Source: Diploptera punctata (lineage: Eukaryota > Arthropoda > Insecta > Blattodea > Blaberidae). Taken from it: 64,000 nt of DNA. A model generated the notes under the pieces. The model was not told where the DNA came from and did not search any database. It worked only from the letters and a program-made list of their open reading frames with translations. Every line of letters starts with the position of its first letter. Position 1 is the stretch's first letter. Positions 34,947 to 45,810 of the stretch are shown here, piece after piece. The translations under genes and the position numbers were made by a program. The stretch is taken from NCBI GenBank assembly GCA_030220185.1, contig JASPKZ010001233.1:2682501-2746500 (forward strand). The letters run 5' to 3'.

Positions 34947-35504
34947 CATAACTCACACTAATGTTACATTAATCCATTCTGTATAGCTTTGGTTGTTAGG
35001 CTACATTTCGGTTAGATTTTTATATAGCTTCAATTAGAAATTAAACTTAGATAAAATTGCTGTGCCACCTGTAATAATAAAACATGAATGTTGAAGGTAA
35101 ACAATGGGAATGACGTCACAGTTTAACAATTGTAATTATGTTTTCTGCAAATATTTCTATATTTTCTTACCTAGACCAAGTAATATCGTTAGTTTTCCAT
35201 ATGATAAATAATTTACAATTCGTAGGAAATATTAAAATTGAATTATTTCCCGAAATCTAGATAATAACAAATAAGGCTTACAAAAACATTACTTTCTCAA
35301 CCTGGCTAATTAGCCAAAGCGTTAAGGCTTGGTGGTATAGATCTCAAGGTTCAAGGTTCGAGTCTCGCCGAAATTCATATTAAGTAAAATGTTATTTATA
35401 ATATATAGGGAAGTAGTTTGGATTTATAGAATTGTTTGGTAGAAGTAGAATTGAGACATATATATCGAATAGAAAATAGGATAAAGAACAATGTGAGGAA
35501 GGGA

Positions 35505-35550
<46 letters not shown>

Positions 35551-35640
35551 GTAGTATCAAAGAATATATATTTTTTTCCAACTATGAACTAGTTAAAATG
35601 ATCGAGAAGGATTTATTTATTATTTAATCGTCAATTTATT
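34464..35640. other. AT-rich stretch with (AT)n, (GA)n and a tRNA-like sequence
   Basis: Contains (AT)n at about 34910-34943 and (GA)n at about 35510-35547. A tRNA-like piece at 35318-35385 has A box GCTAATTAGCC...GTTAAGGC and B box AAGGTTCGAGTCTC. No protein-coding gene is seen. Confidence 0.55.
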
Positions 35641-35642
35641 AT

Positions 35643-36510
35643 TTAATCGTTCATACAACGTTTCTTGATAATTAGCGTAAAGTGTATTTGATAAACATCA
35701 ACGAATTCAAACGGAACGCAACGTCAGCGAACGTCTAAAAACTTTATTTTTGCTGTTTATATTTTCTTTCCATCTGATTTAGTAATCTGTCCAAGTTTCG
35801 CACCTATATATATTAACATATGTTGTACTGCATTTTTTAAATTTAAATTTTGTATCTTTTGTGTCTTATAAATGTCTTCTTTTGCTGCAAAATTGAGTCT
35901 CTTCAGGAATTTTTTATAGGTTTTATTTTTGTTAAATATTTTTATTATTTAATTGTATTTTTAAATATTGTACGAGTACACTGATTTCATAATACGATTT
36001 ATTGTTATGTTAGAAATAATTGTGCCAACATATAATGACTTGCTTATTTTGAATATATATTTGGCATCTATGAATGACTCTTCGCTTTGTTCTGGATAGA
36101 TAGCGTCACTTGATTTCAAGAACCAGTCCGAGGCATAGCCATTATGGGTGTCTCGTTAAAGAATAATTATTTCAACAGTGAAGTCTACGTTCAGTATTAT
36201 GTAACGTAGTTAAAGTGAAATAGTTTACATAATGTGTTGAAGTAAAGTTTTGAGAAGCAAAATAAGCAAGTGCTAACTGAAAATGTGAATTATAAGTCGT
36301 CGATAATAAATTCTGCATTATTTTACTCACTTAAATAATAATTGTTATAATTTATAAACACAAGAAAACTTCTTCCACATATTCTAATGGATGTGTGCGT
36401 TACAGTTCATAATCAGAGAAAAAATTCATGTTAATCCAGCACACATGTTATGTATTAGTCATTCAAAATATCTCTGCAGGCGGAAGAATTACGAAGCTCT
36501 GTTTGTTGCT
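35643..36510. other. AT-rich non-coding stretch with inverted repeat remnants
   Basis: 35643-35671 inverts part of the 34150 repeat, and 35706-35735 inverts part of 32926-32955. These may be remnants of one larger element of about 2.8 kb. No coding sequence is recognised. Confidence 0.4.
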
Positions 36511-36530
36511 ACACGTGACGTCATATAAGG
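36511..36530 (+). promoter_or_regulatory. CRE-like palindrome abutting a TATA-like box
   Basis: ACACGTGACGTCATATAAGG combines CACGTG (E-box), TGACGTCA (CRE) and TATAAG in 20 bp, followed by a locally GC-richer 90 bp. There is no recognised gene downstream, so this is only a candidate. Confidence 0.2.
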
Positions 36531-36763
36531 CAGTGTATACTGTCAGCGTCCCACGTCCCATTCCCCTCTGCACTCGATGATAGCAGTGTCACGTGTTATA
36601 TTCCTGCATAAACACGACTGCAGTGCCCTCCGTCAACAACTGCGCTTACTCCTTAAACTGGTAATACAGTACGTGAAGTATTATACACCCTCCTTAAGGT
36701 TCCATATGTATCATAAAATCACTCTAATTTTATATTTGTTTCTTTTTAATAGTGATAATAATG

Positions 36764-36865
36764 GTGATAATAATAATAATAATAATAATAATTTTATTTT
36801 ACCTGGCATAGTTCAGGCATTAAGGCCTTGTCTACCACTCAACCAGGTTAAATACAAAAATTATT
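36764..36865 (-). mobile_element. 3' end of CR1/Jockey-like LINE
   Basis: (ATA)n, then TTTATTTTACCTGGCATAG, AGGCATTAAGGCCTTGTCTA and CCACTCAACCAGGTT. This is the reverse of the 3' end at 13928-14014. Only the tail is present. Confidence 0.75.
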
Positions 36866-36869
36866 CTTA

Positions 36870-37890
36870 CTTCTTAATTACAATAAACATAAATATTGTA
36901 ACAGAAAAAAAAATATATTACTTTCTCTAGGGTCGGGCTGAACTTTATGATTTAACCGATGATAGATAAGGAACTATTTAAGGTAATTAGTGATAAAACT
37001 AATTTTAGACGACGTGATAGAAGGATTTTATTAATTTTCTTTTCCCTCAATAGTAACATACACACTTTGCTCTTATAACCTGGCTCGGGAACGGCCAAAC
37101 CTACGACTAAGTTTTAATTATGCTTAACGCGGATCTTTCTTTTGTACGATCTCCTAATGGGAACGCTCGCTCCACGCACTTTGACTATCGGATAGGAGCA
37201 CTCGCCCCACATTTGCTTGACTCTTGACTATAGGGGAGCACTCGCTCCTCTTGCTTTGTACTTCGGATAGGGCACTCGCCCCACTTGCTTTGTATGTTCT
37301 TCGGATAGGGCACTCGCCCCACTTGCTTTTGATTTTTAACTTCATAACATTATATATTAAATATTTAAGAAAGTCTTGGATTTGACTTATTTTTCCGTCG
37401 CCATTACAATTTTGTACAAAATTTTCATTGGGTAAAATAAATCTTTTGACACACCTCTATAGGCTACATGTGCAAATCGATATAGGCCTACTAAATTTAG
37501 GACGTGGCCTTTTACAAGACCATCTTCCTTTCCAAGTTACTCGAGGTCAATAATCTTTCTAGCTGTCCGCTATGTTTTTGGAGGTTACATCCCCCCCCTC
37601 TTTTGAAATTTCTTAAAATCAATAAATCAATCTTTGCACCCCTCCTAACCGTATCGATGTTCCACTTCTGAGTTTTAACCTTGGGGATTTGCGTAAAGTC
37701 TAAGACCGTAATAAACTGTCTTTAATGCCTATCGACTTCCAAAAATACGTAACACATGACCAGACAATAAACTTAACGTTATTCATATTTCTTCAAGTCC
37801 CTAACAGTTACTCATACAATCTTCACACCCCCTCAAATAACTTAAAACGCCGCTGTCGGCAATGACTTGTTTACTATTGAATATTTTTAT
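36870..37890. other. Non-coding stretch with a minisatellite
   Basis: A block of 4-5 imperfect repeats of about 33-43 bp lies at 37150-37330; its core is GGGCACTCGCCCCACTTGCT. No coding gene. A poly-C run is at about 37589. Confidence 0.6.
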
Positions 37891-38290
37891 ATTTTTACAA
37901 TCAAAAGAAACAATGGCTGTTCCTTTGTTGTTGTATGGAAGTGAAAATTGGATAATGAAATCAAGGGATAAAAGCAGGATACAGACTGCGGAAATGCTGT
38001 TTTTACGTAATGTGAAAGGATGCACAAGAGCGGATAGAATAAGGAATGAAACTATACGAGAAGAATTAAATATATGTAACATTGAAGATAAAATCAGCGA
38101 AAATAATAAGAAATGGAAAGAACACTTAATGAGAATAAAAAACGAAATAATACCAAAAAGAACCTTCCTGTATAATCCCAGAGGAACAAGAGATGTTGGC
38201 CGACCACGTAGAAGATGGACTCCACTTTTAACTACGCCGGAACAGGCTGCATAGCCTAAACCTTGCAGTAGAAGAAGAAGTCAATCAAAA
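37890..38290 (+). pseudogene. LINE C-terminal fragment
   Basis: Reads AVPLLLYGSENWIMKSRDKS, RIQTAEMLFLRNVKGCTRAD, then KWKEHLMRIKNEIIPKRTF and GRPRRRWTPLLTTPEQAA. This is the YGSExWxxxxxDxxRIxxAEMxFLR to GRPRRRW segment after the RT. It ends with (GAA)n-like text. Confidence 0.75.
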
Positions 38291-38454
38291 GAGAATACAA
38301 CTTTTGGGACAACAACCGTAGCCCTCCATAGTAACTGGTAAAATATACAAGGTACGTCTTCAATATAATTATTACCGACAATAGTATATTACAATACAAG
38401 GTTAAGAAGTGGTATTTACAGAATCGAGGAAAATGTTTAAAAACCGAGCGATAG

Positions 38455-39193
38455 CGAATAAACAATTGACTGACGTTAGCAGTCTGGACAATATATTTAT
38501 GCTAAATGCCGAAAATAATTGTTGAGATTACAACAGGCCTTGATATTAATCTCGCATAAAATGACTGCATGTATTAATAATTGTAAGCAAAATGACGGAA
38601 TTGAAAAGTGTGGGAAGTTGGGTGTGCTTCTTTAGTGCCAACGAAATATAAATTAAGATATGAAGAAAACATACATTTCGTTCAGAAAGTGGCTGGAGGA
38701 GAAGAATTGTAGTGTTAGTGAAAAAAGTATGGTTGCTTATTTCGTGCTTAGGAGTGATACATTAAAGTCTCCAGCGAGTTTGTGGTCAGAATATTCTATG
38801 CTGATGACGATGATAAATTTAAAAGAAGGTATCATTATTGCAGATTTTGTTACACTAGTTAGCTTCCTCAAAAAGAATAAAATTGGACGTAAAGCTAAAA
38901 AGTCTAAAAGTTTTCAGTAGAATTTTAACTCAACTTTCAATATTGTTTCAAATAAAGTTCAGTTCATTTAAAATGCAGTGATTTATTTCATATAATGTAT
39001 ATTAACACAACCTTTTGGATATATTTTTGTATATACATAAAGGTCAGTGGTTTTACTTCCCGCACGTGGGTAGTAATATGTAGTATTACAGTATAGTTAT
39101 TTAGGTTGGCAACCCCGAAATGTAGGAAGTTGAACTTTCAATCATAGTCGCCATTGCTGGTAAGTAAGAAAAAACGCATTATTGCACAAAAAA
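38455..39193 (+). mobile_element. Element sharing both ends with the 4920-5356 MITE
   Basis: The left portion, TAAACAATTGACTGACGTTA at about 38458, and the whole right portion (38945-39193, including CCGCACGTGGGTAGTAATAT and GGTTGGCAACCCCGAAATGT) are homologous to the inverted MITE at 4920-5356. The right terminus carries AACGCATTATTGCACAAAAA, matching that TIR. The left TIR is lost or diverged. Between the ends this copy keeps a coding remnant. Confidence 0.6.
38625..38920 (+). pseudogene. Tyrosine-recombinase-like N-terminal domain fragment
   Basis: From about VPTKYKLRYE (frameshift) into KTYISFRKWLEEKNCSVSEK, MVAYFVLRSDTLKSPASLWS and EYSMLMTMINLKEGIIIADF, ending VSFLKKNKIGRKAKKSKSFQ and TAG. 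The pattern YFxxLxxxxxPxSLWSxYSMLxxTxN...FLKxxxxGxxxKKSKxF matches what I recall of arthropod proteins with an integrase/tyrosine-recombinase core-binding (SAM-like) domain, as in Crypton-type elements. The catalytic R..HxxR..Y domain is absent. The assignment comes from pattern memory, not a search. Confidence 0.45.
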
Positions 39194-39239
39194 TAGTTTG
39201 ATTGAATCTAGAGTTAATGATTGAAATATAAAATGTACA

Positions 39240-39610
39240 AGATAGAAAAGTCAGATAAAAACTATTAATGACATAGAATAAATTTAGTTGTCAAGAAAAA
39301 ATAATTATTTAACAACATGTATTTGTGTAAGCGTGACATAAAAGTACCAAGTGTGCGGCAACCCCTGATGTTTTGAGGAAGGAAATTCCAGGAACGGGCA
39401 GAGGCTACTGTGAAAGAAGTAGAATAAGAGGAAGTGCTATGAAGAGGGATTGTTAGCGGACTGTTGTCTTGTGACCTAGTGTCAATATTGTGGTAAGAAG
39501 ATAACTTCTCAAATCCGGATGCCAGGTAACTAGGAGTGTAGGAATTCAGAAACTTTAAAATACGTGAAACAGAGTACAATTTACGTCTTTGGCAGGATGT
39601 CACATTAAAT
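39240..39610 (-). pseudogene. CR1/Jockey-like LINE, C-terminal end
   Basis: The minus strand reads RRKLYSVSRILKFLNSYTPS, YLASGFEKLSSYHNIDTRSQ and RSWNFLPQNIRGCRTLGTF, closely matching the C-terminus at 13430-13713. 5'-truncated. Confidence 0.85.
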
Positions 39611-39860
39611 CCTAAGTAATGAAAAAACTTCTTAATCTAAGATAATTATTTTCTATCTCCATCATTACAAATTATAATTATAATTTAATGAATCCGTTCT
39701 GTTGCTCTGTTCTTTATTACATTATTACTGTTTAGCATCTTGTGTATTTTATTCCTTTGAAGCCGTATTATTTTATTTTTATTTCAGAAATATTAATTTT
39801 AAGTAGCTTAAAATTAAATACCAATGCATGTATATTAGAGCGAAGCAACATAATAAGTGT

Positions 39861-40044
39861 AATCACGTAGACTTTCACGGCCGGAGTTGCTATGATGATC
39901 TTGCTGAAGATTTTCGGGCTGTAGACCGTGGTCGCGAGGCTTGTAGTTCCCCGACGTTTCGCCAAAGACTGCGTCTGGCATCCTCAAGGGTTGTCTTGTC
40001 GCGACCACGGTCTACAGCCCGAAAATCTTCAGCAAGATCATCAT
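39861..40044 (-). mobile_element. Penelope-like terminal palindrome with hammerhead-like motif, 14-bp TSD
   Basis: A 184-bp insertion between direct repeats AACATAATAAGTGT (39847-39860 and 40045-40058). Arms 39892-39937 and 39999-40044 are perfect 46-bp inverted repeats. The loop, on the minus strand, reads TTGAGGA (39987-39981), a GCCAGAC...GTCTTTGGC stem, then GAAAC and GTC (39960-39953). This follows the hammerhead order CUGANGA, stem II, GAAA, GUC seen in Penelope-like elements, but C3 is changed to U. Confidence 0.75.
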
Positions 40045-40184
40045 AACATAATAAGTGTTTTTTAGAACTAGTTACTCACCTTTAAATCGTTCTCAAAAAT
40101 AACTATTTAAAAACGGCACTTTTCTACGTAATTGCCAATAATTTTAAAGCATCAGTAAGTTCTACGAAACAAACGCTTAGAGTA

Positions 40185-40335
40185 ACATAAAATCTGCATA
40201 TTCCTACATAGTTTTATGAAGATATTCCAAATTTATGTCAATAGCGAAACCATAGTTATTTCAATAATAGAAGACAGAGCACAAACAAATCATAAATTAA
40301 TGTCCCTTTGTTTCGGAATCACTATAGGGTATTAA
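40185..40335 (+). repeat. Dispersed repeat, pair member 1
   Basis: Shares AATTTATGTCAATAGCG, ACCATAGTTATTTC, a GAAGACAGAGCACAAAC block and a CCTTTGTTTC...TCGCTATAGG-type end with 43160-43320 in the same orientation. No coding sequence. Confidence 0.6.
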
Positions 40336-40580
40336 GGAGGAAATAAAGGTTACAGTACTGTAATATATCATTTTGTATCTCAGTGACTACTAGTAACTCT
40401 TTTACCTTGAAATTTTAAATCCGGAATATTCACTACTTTCCAAATAAAGCTTGCTTTAGAATTACTAAAAATATGTTATCATTATTCATTCATAATTATC
40501 TTTATTTTTTGTTTTGAGTACTGTTTTACAAAGTTTGTGAAAGTGTCCAAAAAATATATATATTTTATTTTTTATTAATT

Positions 40581-41707
40581 ACACTGGTCGACAAGGTTTT
40601 CTTCACAAGAAATCCGATTAGTGAATCTAGTGCTTTTTTTTTCATGCTGAAATCAGAAATGTAGTCAGAATTTTTCCATCAGGCACAGTTCTTTTTGTGA
40701 TAGCTACTTTTTAAAATCTTATGTTAGCATTCTCTTTGACCTTTCATAGGAACCTTTACTCTATATTTAGCGATTTTATTCAAGTTGTATTCAAGGAATT
40801 TAAAATTATATAAGTAATGTCATGCTGAAGCATCAAAAGACAAGACTGCTGAGGTTCATTCATGTTTTGACCTGTTAATCTGGCAGTGTGATGTGTCAGT
40901 CTCAACACGTTAAAAAATTATGGCCTAAATGTGAATCTCTTATCCCTGACCAGAAAAATGTGTCACGAGTCCCTTTAGTGAATCCTGAAAAAATAGATTT
41001 ACCTCCATTGCATATTAAATTAGGAGTAATTAAAAATTTCGTCAAAGTTATGGATAAACATTCTGAAGGATTCTTGTACTTGAAATCGAAATTTTTCCCA
41101 AAATCAGTGAGGCTAAACTGAAAGAAGGAATTTTTATAGGACTACAAACATGATCATTAATGGCTGATGAAAATTCTGAGGACTGTTAAATTCACTTGAA
41201 AAAGCAGCCTGGCAGTCTTTCAAAAACATATGTTGCAATTTTCTTGGAAACCATAAAGCAGAAAACTATCGTGGCCTAGTGGCTGATCTGGATTCTAATA
41301 AATCAACATGTACCGGTATTTAAAAATTCACTTCTTGGACTCGCACTTAGACTTCATCCCAGAAATTCTTGAGGCTGTCAGCGATGAGCACGGTGAGCAA
41401 TATCATCAGCAAATTTCTACAATGGAAAACAGGTACCAAGGCAAGTTGAGTTCTAATATGCTGGCTGACTACTGTTGGACCAAGAAGAGAGATGTTTCAG
41501 ATGAAAAATATGCCCGAACATCACTGTCTACCACTTTCTAGGTAAGTCAGAATGAGTAGTATTATAAAAAATTCAAATAAATATCATACAAAACTCCTGC
41601 CTCATCGGGAAAAACTGAAATGATATTTGAATTCAGCATGAAAAGTACTTACAGAGTATATTATTTTTATTCTTGTAAAAAAAAAGTTAATTTTTGCAGA
41701 CAAGTGT
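40581..41707 (+). mobile_element. DNA transposon-like element with imperfect TIRs
   Basis: ACACTGGTCGACAA at 40581 faces TTGCAGACAAGTGT at the right end (11 of 14 match as an inverted repeat). An inner block CATGCTGAAATCAGAAAT (about 40652) is inverted near 41620-41640. A decayed ORF lies between. About 1.1 kb. TSD not clear. Confidence 0.5.
40820..41541 (+). pseudogene. Decayed copy of an unnamed, multi-copy arthropod protein
   Basis: Segments EKIDLPPLHIKLGVIKNFVK, EAKLKEGIFIG, LKIHFLDSHLDFIPEILEAV, SDEHGEQYHQQISTMENRYQ and LSSNMLADYCWTKKRDVSDE follow one another across frameshifts near 41110 and stops at about 41160-41300. I recall this combination from uncharacterised multi-copy arthropod and cnidarian proteins, probably transposon-encoded. 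I cannot name the family or its reaction. The His and Asp/Glu residues in HSHLDF and EQYHQ stand out as conserved. Confidence 0.6.
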
Positions 41708-41763
41708 TATTCGCGTTTGCACGACAAAACTTCATATAATTATGGGTTTGGCATGTAGTAGTT

Positions 41764-42139
41764 ATAAAATTAAATACCCTCAACTCGTGTCCAACTCAGA
41801 GTCGGGTCGAGGAATGAAATGAGATGAAGCTCCTATTTATAGATATCTGTGAAACTACAAGGGTACCGATCGACCACTTCCTGACAGACAAGCACCCGTC
41901 ACAGGGGCGGCTGAACCGATCTGGATATGAGTATGGAGAAATAGGGAAGATGAAATTTGTGGTCAGGGGAAAAACTGCAAGAAACCCGGAGAAAACCCTG
42001 TCCAAGCTCCGTTTCGTCTACCAACCCGAAACCTCTAAACCCACTCTTGGAGTGACCGAGACCTTTCGATCTCTTGGACTCCCAGCGGTGAGAGGTGATC
42101 GTCTAAACCGTTTATCCCACGGAGCCGTCTTAGCATGTT
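41764..42139 (-). mobile_element. SINE-E, full-length copy
   Basis: The minus-strand head is tRNA-like with A box GTGGGATAAACGGTTTAGAC and a weak B box near AAGGTCTCGGTCACTCC. The body contains GGGTTTTCTCCGGGTTTCTT, and the 3' end reads CTCTGAGTTGGACACGAGTT. A 3' fragment recurs at 49010-49062. Confidence 0.65.
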
Positions 42140-42289
42140 GATCTTTAAAATAATATATATAATAATATATATATATATCTAATCTATATATATTTTAAAC
42201 GAAAAATTACAAACAAACGATTATCCACAAATTTAATCCTTACAAAAGTACCACAAACACAACCATGGACTTCGGACGAGAAAGGAAAT

Positions 42290-42680
42290 TCAGATGAAGT
42301 TCTATACGGTGACAGTAATACTAGTTCTATTATATGGATCAGAAAGTTGACCATGACACGGAATGATAACAAATTACAAGCTACAGAAATTATATTTTTT
42401 GAAATCAGTTAAGGGTTATAGTAAGTTAGATACATTTGAAAATGAGGGTATAAGAAAATAATTAAATATATCATTAGAGGAAAGGATTCATCATTATAGA
42501 GACCAATGGATTGAACACCTAGAAAGAATGAGCTACAGTCGCATTCCTAGATGAATTCTGATTATAAACCTGAAGGAAGGAGAGAATTGAAAAGACCACG
42601 AAAACGTTGCGTTGGTTGGAGAATATGTGAAGCCGATGCAGGCTTAAGAGCCTAATCCGTGATTGAAGAAGGAGAAATAT
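42290..42680 (+). pseudogene. LINE C-terminal fragment
   Basis: Reads VILVLLYGSES, then SLEERIHHYRDQWIEHLERM and SYSRIPR, with stops. The order YGSExW...Y..QW.EHL.RM...RIP is the usual post-RT region of insect LINEs. Confidence 0.6.
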
Positions 42681-43159
42681 AAACGAATATTTTTTCAACC
42701 TATTAAATTAAACATATTTTCGGTGAAAAAATTTCAAACATTGTAGACCGTGTTGTTCATATAAGCTTCAGGAACAGAAAAAAAAAATTAAAATGTTGAT
42801 ATATAGGCACTATCGTAAAAATTGCAAATTAATGCTCAAAACCGCCATTTTCATTATGATTATAATGAATGAAAAATCGATTTAGCATATCTGAAAATGC
42901 CCTATATTTTAGGATGTAGGGAATATTCCTCATTTTAAATTTCAAGGTAAAAGTTATAAAAATGTGTATCACACAACATATTATATAGTTATGTTAAACT
43001 TTTACACAATTGTATGTACTCACTTCTCTGGTTATAGACGTATATAATGATTTTTCATCTCCGATATTATGTGTAATTCATTACTGACCTATTCAATTAG
43101 TTCTGCGAAGTGATTTGTTTACTCTGGATTTATGATATGTTCGAAATAAATAGAAGAAT

Positions 43160-43320
43160 TATGTATATTCGTATTATGAAGATGTGTCAAATTTATATCA
43201 ATAGCGTAACCATAGTAAGTTCTATAATGGAAGACCAGAACACAAACCACAAACATAGCAACGTGTGTATCATAAATGAATATTCCTTTGTTTCCGAAAT
43301 CGCTATAGGCTATTTATTTT
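43160..43320 (+). repeat. Dispersed repeat, pair member 2
   Basis: Homologous to 40185-40335 (see that entry). It lies just before the R element. Confidence 0.6.
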
Positions 43321-43365
43321 TATATAATATTATTCTGTACATGTGTATGTCACTGAACTCCTCCT

Positions 43366-43650
43366 AAACGACTGGACCTATTTTGTTTAAATTTTTTGCA
43401 TGTGTTTGAATGGATCCCTGAATGGTTTAGATTCACAATTGGACCCTCTAAAAACATTAGGTGCAAGATTTCACCTGAAGTGAAAATTTAAAAATCGCTC
43501 TAGCGGTCACAATTTTCGATGCATCACAACGAAACGCAGTATATCCTATTAAAATTAACCGAGGTAGGTATTATCCAAAAATTATGGAAATACTACAATT
43601 ACAAGTGGGGGTTTACCGGAAATTCGAAATTAAAAACTGACTATCAACTG
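43366..43650 (-). repeat. R element copy
   Basis: AACTCCTCCTAAACGACTGG, then TTTGCATGTGTTTGAATGGA, GAAAATTTAAAAATCGCTCT and AAGTGGGGGTTTACCGGAAA. This is the reverse-strand form of the element at 58393-58775. Unclassified and non-coding. Confidence 0.6.
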
Positions 43651-43682
43651 AATGTTTCTGCGGACAACATTACTCTCTATCC

Positions 43683-44110
43683 GCTCTTAAAGTGATCCTC
43701 ATCAAAACAAAACCATGTGACCTGCTCGCTTTTCATTGGTTATGGACACTGACGTACGACGTAGAAGCAATAATTTCGCGAAAAAAGTAGTTCCCTTCAT
43801 TAAATTTAAAATATGTCCTCTGAATGTGCTTATTATTCTTCGTGAATAAAAATAATAATATTCAAAACATAGAAAATGTTTTCAAATATACCTAATCAAT
43901 AATTACAACTTAAAATATTTTATTACATACGGATGATGTATTTGAGTCATGATTCAGTCGATTCTAATGCAACAAAATGGCTGAAGGTGTCGAGTCTTCT
44001 GTTGTTGTGTCGCCATCAATTTTTTTTTAAAACACAAGTCTGGCAAACCTTGGTTTAGTTGTCAAAACCAGTTATTTTAAATGCATTTCAATAATTTAGT
44101 GAAAATGTTA
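43683..44110 (+). repeat. 430-bp repeat with broken N-terminal mini-ORF, copy 1
   Basis: Directly homologous to 50022-50445 over about 430 bp, starting near GTGATCC(T)CATCAAAACAAA and GTGACCTGCTCGCTTTTCAT. The small reading frame seen in the other copy is frameshifted here. Confidence 0.75.
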
Positions 44111-44640
44111 CCAGTTTTCTTGTAATTTACCCCATTCAACGATCACATGTCTTATATACTTCACACGTGTACCCTGTCAATGTGGTAGTAATTGTGGTGC
44201 GAATGGCGGAAGGATACAATTGGCGTTTGTTTATGTTAGGATCACTGTAAGAGCGGTTAAGGTATACTTCTTTATATTTTCGGACTCATAAAGTTGTAAG
44301 GTACGGGTGGTGGTGAATAAACAGGATGGAGTTGTTTGGGTCAGTGACCGAGTACTTGCGACATGTACCCAGTTTGAAACCTGGACAGTTATATAAGTAA
44401 CAATTCTAACTAGATCAGGCGGGCCCCTCAAATTGTGTAGATCTGCCACCTGCATTACATAACATGGCATCTCATCTCGTTCTTGAAGCTCCAGACCACT
44501 TTTAATGTGTTTCATAATCTGTCGCTGTTGTAATAACTCCTTCGCCAGGAACTGAACGGCGGACCGCACCTCCAAGTTCAATCTTTTTTCTCATGTGTTG
44601 TTTTCCATTTATTAAAACAAGTATGTTTATGCTCTATTAA
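44111..44640. other. No supportable gene
   Basis: A minus-strand open frame at 44231-44581 starts MNLEVRSAVQFLAKELLQQR. It vaguely recalls the N-terminus of mariner-type transposases, but the rest does not fit. I do not assign it. Confidence 0.4.
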
Positions 44641-45592
44641 AAATTTGTAAAGAAACTCTTCCACATGAATGGAGATAATTGATTATCGTACCAATTTATA
44701 AGAAAGATAAAACTGATTGAAACAACTACAGGGGCAACTCATTACTTTCAACTTCGTACAAAATTCTAACATATACATGCATATTAGTAAGCAGACTTAT
44801 TCCTTATATTGATGGTATTCTAGGAGATTATCAATGTGGATTTAGAAGAAACAGGTCTGCAACAGATCAGATTTTTAGTATGAGACAAATTTTAGAAAAG
44901 AAATAGGAACATAATGGCACTGTACATAAACTATATGGATATTTCAAAAAAGTATACGATTCAATTAAGAGGGAGAAGTTATGTAATTTACTATCCTTCT
45001 AGAGTTCAGAATTTCTAAAAAGTTAGTTAGACTTATACGAATGTGTCTAAATGGCACAAAGAATAGGGTGTGCGAAGGCAAACAGTTTTCGGATGCTATT
45101 GAAATTCACAATGGATTAAACAAGGACATGTAATATCGCCTTTAATATTCAGCTTTGTATTAGGGTTCATCATCGATTGTTTAAAGGATGAAGAAGGCCT
45201 ACAACTCAATGGAATTAATAGGATTTTTATGCTGATGATGTAGTATTTAGGGATAGCGAGGAGATACTAAGGGCGAACACGCACAGTCTATTGAGTAACA
45301 CTAAGAAATTGGGACTAGAAGTAATCATAAATAAAATTAAATATATGTTCACACTTATAAATACATTCTGTAATGGAAATGGACAATTAATGACAAATGA
45401 AGGAAATTTTGAAGAAGTGGCGAATTCTAATACCTGGAACAATAATTGCAAATAGGAATGAAGTGCAGAAAGAAATTAAACATAAGCTCAATTCTGGAAA
45501 TGTATTATATTATGCATTACAGGGACTCTTGTCGTCCCAAATTCTCTCAAAAAACGTTAAATTGAAAACACATAAAACTGTTATACAATAAG
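44640..45592 (+). pseudogene. RTE-1 RT region, decayed
   Basis: Recoverable pieces in order across several frames: RT text for NYRGNSLLS..., GFRRNRSATDQIFS, KKVYDSIKREKL, YADD (about 45225-45236), then KKLGLEV and NRNEVQKEIKHKLNSGN. It is parallel to 53985-55573 but with many indels and stops. Confidence 0.75.
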
Positions 45593-45810
45593 ATGGGCAG
45601 GACATACACAGAGGATGATTAAAAATGAAGTAGTTAGAAGAATTATAGGTGGTAAGCCAGAAGGAAGACGGAGACTTTAAAGACCTAATTTGAGATGGAT
45701 GTATTGATAGATGAGTACTATAGGATGTCAAATCTTTAAAACTCAAGAATATTGGTGAACGGTTGCCGGAGATAAAGAAACCTGGAAAAATATCTGAAGG
45801 AAGCCTTAAC
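45593..45810 (+). pseudogene. LINE C-terminal fragment, different family
   Basis: Reads RWAGHTQRMIKNEVVRRIIG and GKPEGRRRL, then RPNLRWMY. It abuts RTE-1 sequence without the RTE-1 C-terminus, so the junction is chimeric. Confidence 0.55.

Noticed and set aside
36577..36930. Gene downstream of the CRE/TATA-like site
   Set aside because: The frame runs into (AAT)n and a LINE tail, so the promoter call is left at low confidence.
37080..37610. LTR of a Gypsy-like element near the poly-C run
   Set aside because: No matching second LTR, primer-binding site or gag-pol sequence in the window.
44231..44581. Minus-strand 116-codon frame as a mariner N-terminus
   Set aside because: Only the first ~25 residues are suggestive; there is no continuation or TIR.
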